Positions 1 to 8,871 of a stretch of DNA of 64,000 nucleotides are shown here, one piece after another. The translations under genes were made by a program, and so were the position numbers. Under the pieces are notes generated by a model. That model worked only from the letters and a program-made list of their open reading frames with translations. It had not been told where the DNA came from and did not search any database. The stretch lies in assembly GCF_000250675.2 (NCBI RefSeq), contig NC_018681.1, positions 5,146,001 through 5,210,000 of the forward strand, in the 5' to 3' direction. Within the stretch, counting starts at the first letter, position 1, and the number at the start of each line of letters is the position of its first letter. The DNA comes from Nocardia brasiliensis ATCC 700358 (GTDB taxonomy: Bacteria > Actinomycetota > Actinomycetes > Mycobacteriales > Mycobacteriaceae).

Positions 1-2
1 GC

Positions 3-230
3 GATTCGGGGCTGTACCAGGACGACGCGGGTGTCTCGTCACCGTCGGTCACGGTGCCCGGCAACTGCGACGGCGCCGCACACCCCTACACCATTCATTT
101 CCCGCCCGGCAGCTACTTCGTTTTCCAGCCCGGCCCCGCCACATTCACGAGTGTCTGGCTGTTCTACGACGCCAACGGCGACCCCACCGAGGCCGAACTC
201 GTCAACGCACCGATCACGTTGCAGAACTGA
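3..230 (+). CDS. C-terminal fragment of an unknown protein (5' end outside window)
   Basis: An open frame enters from the left edge and ends at TGA 228-230, leaving about 75 residues. The fragment is rich in Gly, Pro, Asp and aromatic residues, has one Cys (NCDG) and a beta-strand-like alternation (SYFVFQPG, FTSVWLFYDANG). There is no transmembrane segment. This composition would suit an extracellular or cell-wall-associated beta-sandwich protein, but I do not recognise the family. It converges on the acyl-CoA-dehydrogenase-like gene that ends 8 bases away. Confidence 0.6.
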   Translation, partial: DSGLYQDDAGVSSPSVTVPGNCDGAAHPYTIHFPPGSYFVFQPGPATFTSVWLFYDANGDPTEAELVNAPITLQN

Positions 231-238
231 CGGTCCGC

Positions 239-1420
239 TCACTCCACCAGATCCAGGAATTCCCAGTGCGCTCCGGGTTGCGCACCACTGAGCCACTTTC
301 CGCAGTTCTGCAAAACCACCGGGCCCGAAGTGACATGCTGGGTGCCGGTTTCGAGGTCCCGGAGGAACCGGTCGATCGGGCCGCGCCGGATCGCCGTCGT
401 CGCGGCCCAGCGGTGCACGGTCTGGCCGACCTCGTGCGCCGTCCACGTCGCATGGTTGAGCGCCAACCGGACCAACGTTTCCTGTTCGGTACTGAGCGGA
501 TCCCCGTCGGTCAGCGTCTCTTCGTGGTCCTGCCAGACACGCATCACCCAGGCGCGGGCCGATCGCAGTTTCGCTTCGGCACTGGCGTATTCGGCATGGA
601 ACTGCGCGGTGTCGACGGCGGCGTGGAAGGTGCCGGACTTCTGCACGGCGTACCGTCGCAGCTCGTCCAGCAGTCGCCGGCCGGTGCCGAGCGCCCAGCC
701 GGTGTGCACGATCGCGGACATGTTCACCACACCGATGCGATAGATCGCACCGCCACTGGCGGGAGTCATCGTCGTCGCGGGGTAGGTATACGTCTGCGGG
801 ACGAAGACTTCCGCGCAGTGATAGTCGATGCTGCTCGTCGCACGCAGCCCGAGCACATCCCAGTTGTCCACCAGCGTCACCTGCGATTTGGGCATCGCGA
901 GAATCCGCGGCTCACCCGTCCCCGCCACCTGAATCGCGCTGTGGACGTGCGTGGCCAGTGCCATACCCGAGGCGAACTGCCACTCCCCGCTCACCAGGTA
1001 GCCGCCGTCCACCGGGACGGCTCGTCCTGGCCGGGTGCCGTGGCCGGACAGCAATGCGTGCTCACCCGCAGCGACATCGGGAAACAACTCGGCCGCCGCG
1101 ACCGCACCGAGATAGGCCGCCGTAGTGCCCGTCACCATCTGCAACACCATCATCGTCCATCCCGCCGACGCGTCGTGATAGCTGAGCCGCTCGATCGTCT
1201 GGATCAACTGCAGCGGCGAGAATTCGTAGCCACCGAGATTCTCCGGCAGCCCGGCTCGGACTATTCCCGCGGCCAGCAAGTCCTGCGCCACTTCGTCGGT
1301 GAGGCTACCGCGTTCCGCGGCCGCGGCCGCGTTCGCTTCTATCGATTCGGCGAGCGCATCGATCCGTTCCAGCATCGCGGGGAATTCTTTGCTGATGTGC
1401 AGCCGAGGCGAAGCAGTCAT
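239..1420 (-). CDS. Acyl-CoA dehydrogenase-like flavoprotein (class D monooxygenase type)
   Basis: The product has 393 residues with the acyl-CoA dehydrogenase fold: an N-terminal helical part (LPENLGGYEFSPLQLIQTIE), a middle beta domain (SGEWQFASGMALATH) and a C-terminal four-helix domain ending in HVTSGPVVLQNCGKW. The pattern resembles FAD- or FMN-dependent hydroxylases of the acyl-CoA dehydrogenase type-2 C-terminal family (indole-3-acetate monooxygenase or HpaB/HsaA-like) more than true beta-oxidation dehydrogenases, because the C-terminal catalytic Glu/GG region of the latter is not seen. I chose the ATG at 1420 because an AGGA lies about 13 bases upstream; earlier in-frame starts have none. 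It is transcribed divergently from the tryptophan dioxygenase-like gene. A hydroxylase of aromatic or indolic metabolites would fit that neighbour, but the substrate is unknown. Confidence 0.75.
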   Translation of the reverse strand: MTASPRLHISKEFPAMLERIDALAESIEANAAAAAERGSLTDEVAQDLLAAGIVRAGLPENLGGYEFSPLQLIQTIERLSYHDASAGWTMMVLQMVTGTTAAYLGAVAAAELFPDVAAGEHALLSGHGTRPGRAVPVDGGYLVSGEWQFASGMALATHVHSAIQVAGTGEPRILAMPKSQVTLVDNWDVLGLRATSSIDYHCAEVFVPQTYTYPATTMTPASGGAIYRIGVVNMSAIVHTGWALGTGRRLLDELRRYAVQKSGTFHAAVDTAQFHAEYASAEAKLRSARAWVMRVWQDHEETLTDGDPLSTEQETLVRLALNHATWTAHEVGQTVHRWAATTAIRRGPIDRFLRDLETGTQHVTSGPVVLQNCGKWLSGAQPGAHWEFLDLVE

Positions 1421-1716
1421 ACGACGATTATTCCTACATGTAGATAGCGTTGGGGCCCAACTCATTTCGCAACCGCCGAGCAACCCCGGCACCAACCACC
1501 ACTTTCGAACCCCATCCCCGCCGTGTAAAGACCTCGGTCGACTCAGCGGACCGCACGCAGGTCACGAACCCTCGTTGCAGTTCCGCGCACTGACTGTCAC
1601 CGGCTGCTGATCCGCTGGGTGGACCGGCGCGATGCGTCCCGGCTGCGCGGTCGCGAAATCTGGGGCACAAGGTATTTCGAACAGGCGGCGAGATGCCGCC
1701 CGGGGGGAGAACGCTC

Positions 1717-2517
1717 ATGTCCACGATCGAAGACGGGTCGGCGGCGGCACAGTTGCGGGAGGCACTGTCGAAACCGATGTTCAACACCGTCTTGAAAGCC
1801 TGGGTCGGCGACGGGACTTCCGACTACGAGGTGTATTTGCGCACCACCGAGCTGCTGTCCTTGCAGACCGAGGTGGACCGGCTCACCGATCCGGACGAAC
1901 TGATGTTCCAGATCGTCCATCAGGCGCAGGAAGTCTGGCTCAAGCTGATCGCGCACGAACTCGTCGGTGTCGTAGGCGAACTCGACGGTGACGAGCTGTG
2001 GCGGGTGTCCGCGCGGCTCGATCGGACGATCCGGATCGCCGAGTGCCTGGCCCGCGAGATCCGCGTGCTCGAGACGCTGACACCGAGCACCTACCAGGTC
2101 ATCCGGCGCAGTCTCGGCAATGGCAGCGGGCAGGAATCACCCGGCTACAACGCCGTTCTCCTCGCCGCCGAACACATCGACGCGGCGATGGACCGGCTGC
2201 TGGACCGCCACGGAGTGGGCCTCGCGGCGGTCTACGCAGCCGCGCAGCCCGAGCTCGAACGCATCTGTGAGCTGCTGGTCGATTTCGACGAACGGTTCCA
2301 GCTGTGGCTGATCAGCCATTTCATGTTGGTGCGCCGGACGATCGGCGTCGGGCACGGGGTGCACGCCCTCGACGGAGTGCCGACACGGGTACTGACCGGC
2401 CGGATGACGAAGCCCCTGTTTCGCTCGCTGTGGCAGATCCGGATCGAGCTGACCGAGAGTTGGCGACGCGAGGGCGGATACGCACCGGGAGCGGCACGTA
2501 CGGCGACGGCCCGATGA
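1717..2517 (+). CDS. Tryptophan 2,3-dioxygenase family protein (divergent)
   Basis: This 266-residue protein belongs to the heme tryptophan 2,3-dioxygenase (TDO) family, which opens the indole ring of L-Trp to N-formylkynurenine. FQIVHQAQEVWLK (residues 64-76) carries the conserved Phe64 and His68 of the active site. Arg130 lies in TYQVIRRSLGNGSGQ, and His201 in LISHFMLVRRTIG is the expected proximal heme ligand. The Thr-containing GTGGS substrate loop that normally follows is missing (VGHGVHALDG instead), so a modified tryptophan or a monooxygenase-like reaction, as in MarE-type TDO relatives, is possible. ATG 1717 follows a GGGGGGAGA ribosome-binding site by about 7 bases; an ATG at 1693 is less likely. 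The stop codon overlaps the next start (ATGA), so the two genes are translationally coupled. Confidence 0.85.
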   Translation: MSTIEDGSAAAQLREALSKPMFNTVLKAWVGDGTSDYEVYLRTTELLSLQTEVDRLTDPDELMFQIVHQAQEVWLKLIAHELVGVVGELDGDELWRVSARLDRTIRIAECLAREIRVLETLTPSTYQVIRRSLGNGSGQESPGYNAVLLAAEHIDAAMDRLLDRHGVGLAAVYAAAQPELERICELLVDFDERFQLWLISHFMLVRRTIGVGHGVHALDGVPTRVLTGRMTKPLFRSLWQIRIELTESWRREGGYAPGAARTATAR

Positions 2518-3644
2518 ACGACATCAGCCATATCGACACTCTGCGTGCGCAATTCCCGGTGCTGGACACCTGTGTGTACCTCAACAGCAATTCGACCGGG
2601 GCGCTGCCGCGCGGTGTCGAACAGGTCCTCGATCGCTACTGGGCGACTATGCGGAGCTGGCGTGACGACGCGTGGGGCGGATGGCTCGGCGAACTGGACG
2701 GCTACATCCGCGCGCTGGCCGAATTCCTCGGCGCCCCAGCGGAAACGATCGTCACCGACGCGAACCTCTCCACGCTGCTCGGCCGGCTCGCCACCTGTTT
2801 CGACTTCCGCGGCGAGCGCCCCAAGGTGCTCACCACCGACCGCGAGTTCCCCACCGTGCCGTTCCTGTGGCAAGGCTTCGCCCGCTACGGCGCCGAACGC
2901 GTAATGGTCGATTTCGATACCGAGGCAATCGAATCCGCGATCGACGAGCGGACCCTGCTCGTCTGTGTGGCCCATGGCAGTTACACCACGGGAGCGATAC
3001 TCGATCTCGAACGGATCGTCGCGCGCGCCCATCGGATTGGTGCGCTGGTCGTCGTCGACGCCTTCCAAACCGTCGGCGCGGTGCCGCTGAATCTGCCCGC
3101 GATCGGTGCGGATTTCGTGCTCGGCGGGGCGGGTAAATGGCTGTGCGGGGCGCACACCGCGTTCCTCTACGCACGCCGCGAACTCCTGCCGACACTGCGG
3201 CCCGCCGCCACCGGCTGGTTCGCGGGTCGTGATCCGCTGTCGTTCCGGCCTGCCGAGGACTGGGCCGCCGATGCGCGGCGGCTCGCGGGCGGCACGCCGA
3301 TTCCGCTCACCGCCATGATGTCCCGCGTCGGCCTCGACCTGCTGGCTTCGGTGGGCATGCCGGCGATCCGGGCGCACTCGCTGCGCTGCACCGAACGCAT
3401 CATCGAACGGGCGGCCGCAGCGGGCCTCACGGTGCGCACCCCGCGTGCGGTGCAGCACCGCGGTGGCGTTGTCTGCCTTGGCTTTCCGGGTGACGAGCTG
3501 GTCAAGCAGCGGCTGGTCGAGCGCGGCATGGTGTGCAGCTGGCGCGAGGGACTACGCGTGGCTCCCCATATCTACAACACGGTGGACGAAGTGGACACGT
3601 TCATGGACGCGTTGGCTGCCGAGCGAAAGGCGCTGCGCGCATGA
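2514..3644 (+). CDS. Class V aminotransferase-fold PLP enzyme, kynureninase-like
   Basis: The product has 376 residues with the class V aminotransferase fold. CVYLNSNSTGALP near the N-terminus corresponds to the kynureninase YLDGNSLG region. VVDAFQTVGAVPLNLPAIGADF holds the PLP-pyridine-binding Asp, and GGAGKWLCG contains the Schiff-base Lys. Kynureninase cleaves (3-hydroxy)kynurenine to (3-hydroxy)anthranilate and alanine. The direct coupling to a TDO-like gene supports that role, but the KWLCG sequence is also close to isopenicillin-N-epimerase/cysteine-desulfurase-like members, so another C-S or C-C lyase activity is possible. The start ATG 2514 overlaps the stop of the TDO-like gene, and the stop at 3644 overlaps the start of the methyltransferase. 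Confidence 0.75.
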   Translation: MNDISHIDTLRAQFPVLDTCVYLNSNSTGALPRGVEQVLDRYWATMRSWRDDAWGGWLGELDGYIRALAEFLGAPAETIVTDANLSTLLGRLATCFDFRGERPKVLTTDREFPTVPFLWQGFARYGAERVMVDFDTEAIESAIDERTLLVCVAHGSYTTGAILDLERIVARAHRIGALVVVDAFQTVGAVPLNLPAIGADFVLGGAGKWLCGAHTAFLYARRELLPTLRPAATGWFAGRDPLSFRPAEDWAADARRLAGGTPIPLTAMMSRVGLDLLASVGMPAIRAHSLRCTERIIERAAAAGLTVRTPRAVQHRGGVVCLGFPGDELVKQRLVERGMVCSWREGLRVAPHIYNTVDEVDTFMDALAAERKALRA

Positions 3645-4687
3645 CCGGGATCGTCGTTTCGCCGCGCGCGTTGCTCAGTTTGCTGTTCCACGGCGACAAA
3701 GCCATCGATGTCGTGCGAACCGCCTGGGAGATGGGCCTTTTCGATGCGCTGGATACCGGGCTGGCGTCGCTCGGTGCTCTGTGTGATCACTTCGAGGTGG
3801 TGCCGATCCGCCTGTACAAGCTGCTCGACTGTCTCGAATGCCTCGGCTTGGTCGCTCGGCAGTCCTCGGAACTGTTGCGCGACAGCAGATATCACGCGGT
3901 GGACGGTGCGCGCGACGCGGTCGCCGACGTGCTGGGCCCGGCCTCCCTCGAACGGGACCGGGACACCTACCCGTGGCGCACGCTCTACGGCCGTCTACCC
4001 GAGGTACTCCACGGCACGCGTGGCATGCCGTCCACGGCGTTCGAATGGCCCCTCGGCAACGCCGAGCAGATCGCCGGATTCGAACACAGCATGGCGGCCG
4101 GGATCGGTCCCATCGCCGAGGCGTTGCGAATGCACGCCGAATTGTGGCGGGACGCCGCACGGCTGCTCGACGTCGGCGGCGGCGACGGCACCTTGGCCGC
4201 GCACCTGTTGCGGAACCAGCCGTCCCTGCGGGCCGACGTCTACAACCTCCCCGCGCTGGGGCCCCTCGTGGAACGTACGCGGACGGAATCGGGCTGCGGC
4301 GACCGGCTGGGTTTCGTCGGCGGCGACTTCCTCGCCGAACCGCTGCCGGGCGGGTACGACATCCTGTCGTTCGTGCGCGTCCTGCACGACTGGCAGCGAC
4401 CGCAGGCCCGGGAAATGCTGACCAAAGCCTATCGCGCCCTCCCACCGGGCGGGCGGGTGCTCATCTGCGAGGAATTCCGGGATACCGAACGGCTCGCCCG
4501 GCAATTCTTCTGGTCATATTTCCTCATCGGCGTGGACAGTTGCACGAGCATGTTGCGGGAAGCGGCCGACTATCTCGAACTGCTCGGCGAGATCGGTTTC
4601 CAAGAGGCCGCGGTGCTGCCCGGGCCGTTCGACATCCTGGTCGCCACCAAGCCCATGGCCGAAACAGGGTTCCGGTCCGGTGAGTGA
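3641..4687 (+). CDS. SAM-dependent methyltransferase, plant-O-methyltransferase/SibL type
   Basis: The product has 348 residues. An N-terminal winged-helix dimerisation domain (ALLSLLFHGDKAIDVVRTAW onward) is followed by a Rossmann methyltransferase domain with the SAM motif LLDVGGGDGTLAAHLL, a DFL motif (VGGDFL) and the motif FVRVLHDW, whose His-Asp pair resembles the catalytic region of small-molecule O-methyltransferases. Enzymes of this shape methylate phenols, but also aromatic carbon in 3-hydroxykynurenine during actinomycin- and anthramycin-type pathways. The coupled TDO/kynureninase-like pair makes a kynurenine- or anthranilate-derived acceptor attractive, although no kynurenine 3-hydroxylase of the usual type lies in the window. 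The start ATG 3641 overlaps the upstream stop. Confidence 0.8.
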   Translation: MTGIVVSPRALLSLLFHGDKAIDVVRTAWEMGLFDALDTGLASLGALCDHFEVVPIRLYKLLDCLECLGLVARQSSELLRDSRYHAVDGARDAVADVLGPASLERDRDTYPWRTLYGRLPEVLHGTRGMPSTAFEWPLGNAEQIAGFEHSMAAGIGPIAEALRMHAELWRDAARLLDVGGGDGTLAAHLLRNQPSLRADVYNLPALGPLVERTRTESGCGDRLGFVGGDFLAEPLPGGYDILSFVRVLHDWQRPQAREMLTKAYRALPPGGRVLICEEFRDTERLARQFFWSYFLIGVDSCTSMLREAADYLELLGEIGFQEAAVLPGPFDILVATKPMAETGFRSGE

Positions 4688-4732
4688 CAAGAAATATCGA
4701 CGTCCCCCGGCCGGTGCTGGTCGACTGAACAT

Positions 4733-6292
4733 ATGCAGACTTTCGACCACATATTCGTCGGCGGCGGCCACAATGCACTGGTCGCCGCGGCCTATCTGAG
4801 CAAAGCGGGCCATGAGGTGCTCGTCATCGACCGCAATGATCGGGTGGGCGGGTTCGTGCGTAGCGCCGAATTGACGCCAGGGGTGGTCTACGACCCGTTC
4901 TCGTCCGCGATCCCCCTCTTCACCAGCGGGCCCGCGTGGCGTGACCTCGGGCCGGACCTGGAGAAACAGGGTCTGCAGATATTGCAGCCGGAATTCCCGA
5001 CCGGTGTGTCCATGGAAGACGGAACCACGGCGGTGTTCCCGCGGGATCCGCTGGCGCTCGCGGAAGAGGCGGACCGTCTGCACCCCGGCGACAGCTCGGC
5101 GGTCGCCGAGATCGTGTCGGCGCTGGGGCCCGCGGTGGGCCCGATATTCGGGCTGCTGGGCCAGGATCTGACCGGAGATGCGGCCCGCGCCACCATCGCT
5201 GCGCTGGTGCGGGAAGGTAACGGTTGGTCGGAAGTCGCCGAGATCGCGTTGGACAGCGCGCGCTCGGCCGTGTCGGAAATCGAATCCCCCGCCATGCGAA
5301 GCCTTTTCGGGTCGTGGCCGGCGCACGTGAGTCACGGGCCCGACGACGCGGGCGGCGCGTTCTGGACGACGATCTTCCCGCTCGGCTTCACCGCGGGCGG
5401 CATGCCGATTCCGCAGGGCGGCATCGGGAAACTCGCCGAGGCGCTCGCGGGCATCATCACCGACCAGGGCGGTGTGATCCAGACCGGCGCCACCGTCACC
5501 CGGATTCGAGTGACCGACGGACGCGCCGTGGGCGTACAACTGTCCGATGGAAGCGCGTATCGGGCCCGCAACAGCGTCGTCGCCTCCGTCAACCCCGACC
5601 AGCTCTACGAGTGGCTGCTCGGCGAAACCGAAGTGCCCGAACGAATCCTGCGGCAAGCGAGCCGATACCGCTACGGCACCGGGCTCTTTCAGCTCCACCT
5701 CGCGACCAGTGCGCCGATCCCTTGGACGGACAAGCGTTTCGAACGGATCGGGCAGCCGTTCCTCACCGATTCGCTCGACGGGCTGTCGCTGCACGTCGCG
5801 CAGGCGCGGGCCGGGTTGCTGCCCGCGTGGCCCACGATGACCATCGACTCCCCCACCACGCACGACGCCACGCGTGCACCCGCAGGCACCAGCGTGCTGC
5901 GCATCCAGGTCACCGATGTGCCCACCCGGCCCTCCGGCGACGCGGCAGGAACGATCACCACCGATGGCACCTGGAACACCGACGTGGTGCACCATTTCGC
6001 CGACCGGGTACTCGAGGTCGTCGAACGGCATGTCCCGGGCTTGAGCGGAACCATCATCGCCCGCGAAATCGTCACTCCCGCGACTCTTTCCGCGTTCAAC
6101 CCGAACAGCGGGCCCGGCGACCCCTACGGCGGCGCCCAAGACCTCGCGCAAAGCTTCGCCCTTCGCCCGATCTCCGCCGCACCCGGTCACCGCACCTTCG
6201 TCCCCAACCTCTACGTCCTCGGCTCTGGTACCTGGCCGGGCGCCGGCGTCTCCGGAAACTCCGGCCACATCGTCGCCCAGTATCTCCTTTGA
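4733..6292 (+). CDS. Phytoene-desaturase-like FAD-dependent oxidoreductase
   Basis: The product has 519 residues and an N-terminal FAD-binding Rossmann motif VGGGHNALVAAAYLSKAGHEV, followed by the ERxGG-like DRNDRVGG. The C-terminal FAD-contacting stretch (NLYVLGSGTWPGAGVSGNSGHIVA) is typical of the CrtI/NAD(P)-binding amine-oxidoreductase superfamily. Members desaturate or oxidise isoprenoids and other hydrophobic substrates, but no carotenoid gene is present here, so a carotenoid role is not supported. The gene starts 45 bases after the methyltransferase on the same strand and probably belongs to the same transcript, which suggests oxidation of a product of that trio. No strong ribosome-binding site is seen before ATG 4733. 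Confidence 0.75.
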   Translation: MQTFDHIFVGGGHNALVAAAYLSKAGHEVLVIDRNDRVGGFVRSAELTPGVVYDPFSSAIPLFTSGPAWRDLGPDLEKQGLQILQPEFPTGVSMEDGTTAVFPRDPLALAEEADRLHPGDSSAVAEIVSALGPAVGPIFGLLGQDLTGDAARATIAALVREGNGWSEVAEIALDSARSAVSEIESPAMRSLFGSWPAHVSHGPDDAGGAFWTTIFPLGFTAGGMPIPQGGIGKLAEALAGIITDQGGVIQTGATVTRIRVTDGRAVGVQLSDGSAYRARNSVVASVNPDQLYEWLLGETEVPERILRQASRYRYGTGLFQLHLATSAPIPWTDKRFERIGQPFLTDSLDGLSLHVAQARAGLLPAWPTMTIDSPTTHDATRAPAGTSVLRIQVTDVPTRPSGDAAGTITTDGTWNTDVVHHFADRVLEVVERHVPGLSGTIIAREIVTPATLSAFNPNSGPGDPYGGAQDLAQSFALRPISAAPGHRTFVPNLYVLGSGTWPGAGVSGNSGHIVAQYLL

Positions 6293-6339
6293 TCTCGAAT
6301 CTTTCGGCAGCGGCCTTACCCGCGATCGACACCGCCCCG

Positions 6340-8103
6340 TTATCTCTGGTGGACTTCCAGGGCAGTGCGAACCGCACTCTCGAGCGCTCCCTCGATCCAT
6401 GCCGGCTTCAGCGTAGTGTGGTCGCCGGCCAGATGGATTCGCCCTTCGATCGTTCGGGTCGCGGCGTGGTGTTCGTGTAGCTGCCCGGGGGTGGGAATGA
6501 CCGCTTCACCCAGGGCATAGCGGGCTCGTTGCCAGGACTGCGAGACACCGACACCGGTGAATTCGGTGTCGACGCGGGGACCGAACATGCGACGCATCCC
6601 GGCGAGCGCGAAATGCACCCGCTCGCTTTCGGTGAGCGAATCCCAGCGCATGGCATCGTCGGACCAGGTGTAGCTGGCCAGGACGACGCCGCCGTCGGAC
6701 TCGGGCACGTGGGAGGGGAAATAGGTGAATCGATTAGGACAGTCCGATACGCACCCACCGCCGCGGAATCCGCGAGCGCCTTGCTCCCAGAACCTGGTCT
6801 TGAACTCGAGCAATACCTTGGTGGCGGCATCATGGTGCAGCTCGGTGATGGCACGACGGGTCGGATAGGACAGCGGTGGGTCGAAGGTGCAGAAACGGGT
6901 GGCGGTCAAGGGGATAGCGAGAATGGCGTAGTCGCCCTCGAACGATTCGATCGGATCCATCGGTGCGCCATCGGTGTGCTCGCTGCCGGATTCGGCGGTG
7001 GTCCACACCTTTACACCGCGATCGGTCTGCTCCAGGTGGGTCATCCGTCTGCCCTGACGCACCGCAGGCCCGAGTTTGCGGGTGAGCGCATCGGTCAACG
7101 TCGCGGTGCCGCCTTCGAGTTCCCAGTAGCTCGCGTCCGGCCGGATGAGGGCATGGTCCACCATCGCGGAGATGACACCGTAGTGCAGTCGGGAGGTCAG
7201 GTTCTCCAGGGTGCCCACGGTGGCGAGATGCGCAAGGCTCCAGCCGTGCTCCATCAGATAGCGGTGCGTCGAGTAGTCCTCGTAGGTATTGAAAACCTTT
7301 GCCCAGCCATCGATTCGACGCTCGATGGGCCAGTCGTCAGGCACCCCCACTTTGTGCAACGCCGAATCGAGCGCAACTCTGGCCGGCGTGGTGAGGTCCA
7401 CACCGAAGTCGCGATGCAACGCCGCGGGATCGCCGGCATACTCGGCGCGTGTGAGGATCCTTCCGTTGGTGTTGATCAGCGTACGGCCTGCCGCGGGCGG
7501 TGGCCGGAACTCGGCAGCGGGACCGTTGCTCCACTGCTCGCCGGTGAAGGAGCGATATACGACGGGCGTGACCGCCGCGGAACGTGCCTCCGGCGCGACA
7601 TCCGCGTTGTGGAATTGCCGCCGCCGCAGGCCCAATTTGTCGGCGAGCGCGAGCACCATGGGATGGGCGCTCGGTAACCGCATGGCCCCGGCCTCCGCAT
7701 ACAGGTTCGGATCGCTGAACATGCCGCGAAAGGTCTTGACACGCCCGCCAGTTCGGCTGCCATTGGCTTCGATAACCGTCACCCGGTGCCCGGCGTCGGC
7801 CAGCAGATTCGCCGCGGTCAGTCCGGCGGGACCCGCGCCGATCACCAGAACTCGTTTGGGCGCGGCGGTTTCGGGCAGACCGGTATCGATCAGCGTGCGC
7901 AGGTAAGTCAGCCGCAGATCGTTCCCCGCGGCGTCGACCCCCAGCATCTCCATGGCCAACTCCACGCTGCGATCCATCGACCGCGCGAAGTCGGTTCGAG
8001 CGGCAGGCGGACCGCAGGCGAGGGTCGTCGCGCCTGCGGCCAACGCTCCCGCCGCGGCCGCAGTGGTCAACAACGCACGCCGTCCGATCACAGTTTCCGC
8101 CAC
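6340..8103 (-). CDS. Tat-exported flavin amine oxidase (L-amino-acid oxidase-like)
   Basis: The product has 587 residues. The N-terminus (IGRRALLTTAAAAGALAAG) is a twin-arginine signal. The FAD motif VLVIGAGPAGLTAANLLADAG and the following GGRVKTF, plus YAEAGAMRLP, are characteristic of bacterial L-amino-acid oxidases and tryptophan monooxygenases. The C-terminal RIHLAGDHTTLKPAWIEGALESA completes the FAD site. It probably oxidises an amino acid or amine outside the membrane, releasing H2O2. Start: GTG 8103, with an AAGGGA-like site upstream; GTG 8091 would give a signal starting MIGRR and is an alternative. It converges on the CrtI-like gene, 47 bases away. The substrate is unknown; an aromatic amino acid would fit the neighbours. 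Confidence 0.8.
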   Translation of the reverse strand: MAETVIGRRALLTTAAAAGALAAGATTLACGPPAARTDFARSMDRSVELAMEMLGVDAAGNDLRLTYLRTLIDTGLPETAAPKRVLVIGAGPAGLTAANLLADAGHRVTVIEANGSRTGGRVKTFRGMFSDPNLYAEAGAMRLPSAHPMVLALADKLGLRRRQFHNADVAPEARSAAVTPVVYRSFTGEQWSNGPAAEFRPPPAAGRTLINTNGRILTRAEYAGDPAALHRDFGVDLTTPARVALDSALHKVGVPDDWPIERRIDGWAKVFNTYEDYSTHRYLMEHGWSLAHLATVGTLENLTSRLHYGVISAMVDHALIRPDASYWELEGGTATLTDALTRKLGPAVRQGRRMTHLEQTDRGVKVWTTAESGSEHTDGAPMDPIESFEGDYAILAIPLTATRFCTFDPPLSYPTRRAITELHHDAATKVLLEFKTRFWEQGARGFRGGGCVSDCPNRFTYFPSHVPESDGGVVLASYTWSDDAMRWDSLTESERVHFALAGMRRMFGPRVDTEFTGVGVSQSWQRARYALGEAVIPTPGQLHEHHAATRTIEGRIHLAGDHTTLKPAWIEGALESAVRTALEVHQR

Positions 8104-8302
8104 GCCCCGACCGATCCCTTCTGTGGACCACGACCCGGCTCATTTCTGACGATGTTGCCGGATATTAGCAGGGATGGTTCGGACGGCAGCGATGTCGACC
8201 GGGCAGGCACGCCGACGGAATTTGCTACGGTGCGGATGGGCCGCGCGGCACGGCGTAGTTTCGCCCTTCGCTCGATACCTCCTCGCCGACTGACGTCGCG
8301 AT

Positions 8303-8680
8303 TCAGATACCACGCACGGAATGAATTTGCATGGCGACGTCGGCTGGGACGTCGGACTTCCAGCCCGGCGTGACATTGAAGATGATACCGCCGCGATAAT
8401 TGTACTCGGTGTATCCCTGCCACGATTGCGCTGTGCGATTCCAGAGGGAATAGACCTGGCCGTCCATGTTCTGCAGGCGGAGGTCGGTCGAACCGAGCTG
8501 GAAGTAGGCAATTCGCCCGCCGCCGTTGGGTGCGCTGAAGATACAGAACCGAGCGCTCGGACAGCGATCGTACCCGGCGGCTTCGGCCTGCGCGGGGGCA
8601 GCGAACGCGCCCATTCCGACCATTCCGGCAACCGTAGCGACCGCCGCCACGGCCTGTTTGAAAGTCATGCGAAATCGCAT
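8303..8680 (-). CDS. Secreted peptidase-inhibitor family I36 / beta-gamma-crystallin-like protein
   Basis: This 125-residue product has a Sec signal peptide of about 31 residues (FKQAVAAVATVAGMVGMGAF, then APAQA). The mature part contains two Cys (YDRCPSARFCIF) and the pattern GGGRIAYFQLGSTDL...VYSLWNRTAQSWQGYTE, as in the I36 (SMPI-like) family of actinomycete secreted proteins with a beta-gamma-crystallin fold. A GGGAGGGG ribosome-binding site lies about 8 bases before ATG 8680. It stands alone, divergent from the AraC gene. Inhibitor activity is inferred only from the family. Confidence 0.75.
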   Translation of the reverse strand: MRFRMTFKQAVAAVATVAGMVGMGAFAAPAQAEAAGYDRCPSARFCIFSAPNGGGRIAYFQLGSTDLRLQNMDGQVYSLWNRTAQSWQGYTEYNYRGGIIFNVTPGWKSDVPADVAMQIHSVRGI

Positions 8681-8827
8681 TGTCGTACCCCTCCCGTTGT
8701 GAGGCGGCTCGAGCGAGCCTGCCGTCGAATGGATAGTAGGACAATCGGAGTCGTTCGCATTCCCCAGTTGCGACCCCACTCGAGCTGCGCCTGCCCGCGT
8801 TCTCGCAGACGATGACCGGTAGCTCAT

Positions 8828-8854
8828 CGAGTACTTACGGTTGCGAAATACTCG
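8828..8854. promoter_or_regulatory. Imperfect inverted repeat upstream of the AraC gene
   Basis: CGAGTACTT (8828-8836) and AAATACTCG (8846-8854) form a dyad with one mismatch and a 9-base centre. It ends 18 bases before the AraC-family start in the divergent region shared with the I36-type gene. Position and symmetry suit an operator, for instance for autoregulation, but no binding data exist. Confidence 0.4.
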
Positions 8855-8871
8855 CTGAGTAGGGTCGGGGT

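Noticed and set aside
1434..1443. Palindrome CTACATGTAG upstream of the acyl-CoA-dehydrogenase-like gene
   Set aside because: Only 10 bases long and beside the ribosome-binding site; too short to support an operator.
2304..2513. N-terminal extension of the kynureninase-like protein
   Set aside because: The stretch lies inside the TDO gene in another frame, and the ATGA overlap at 2514 gives the expected family start.
4733..6292. Carotenoid phytoene desaturase
   Set aside because: No crtB, crtE or other carotenoid gene is nearby; only the superfamily is supported.
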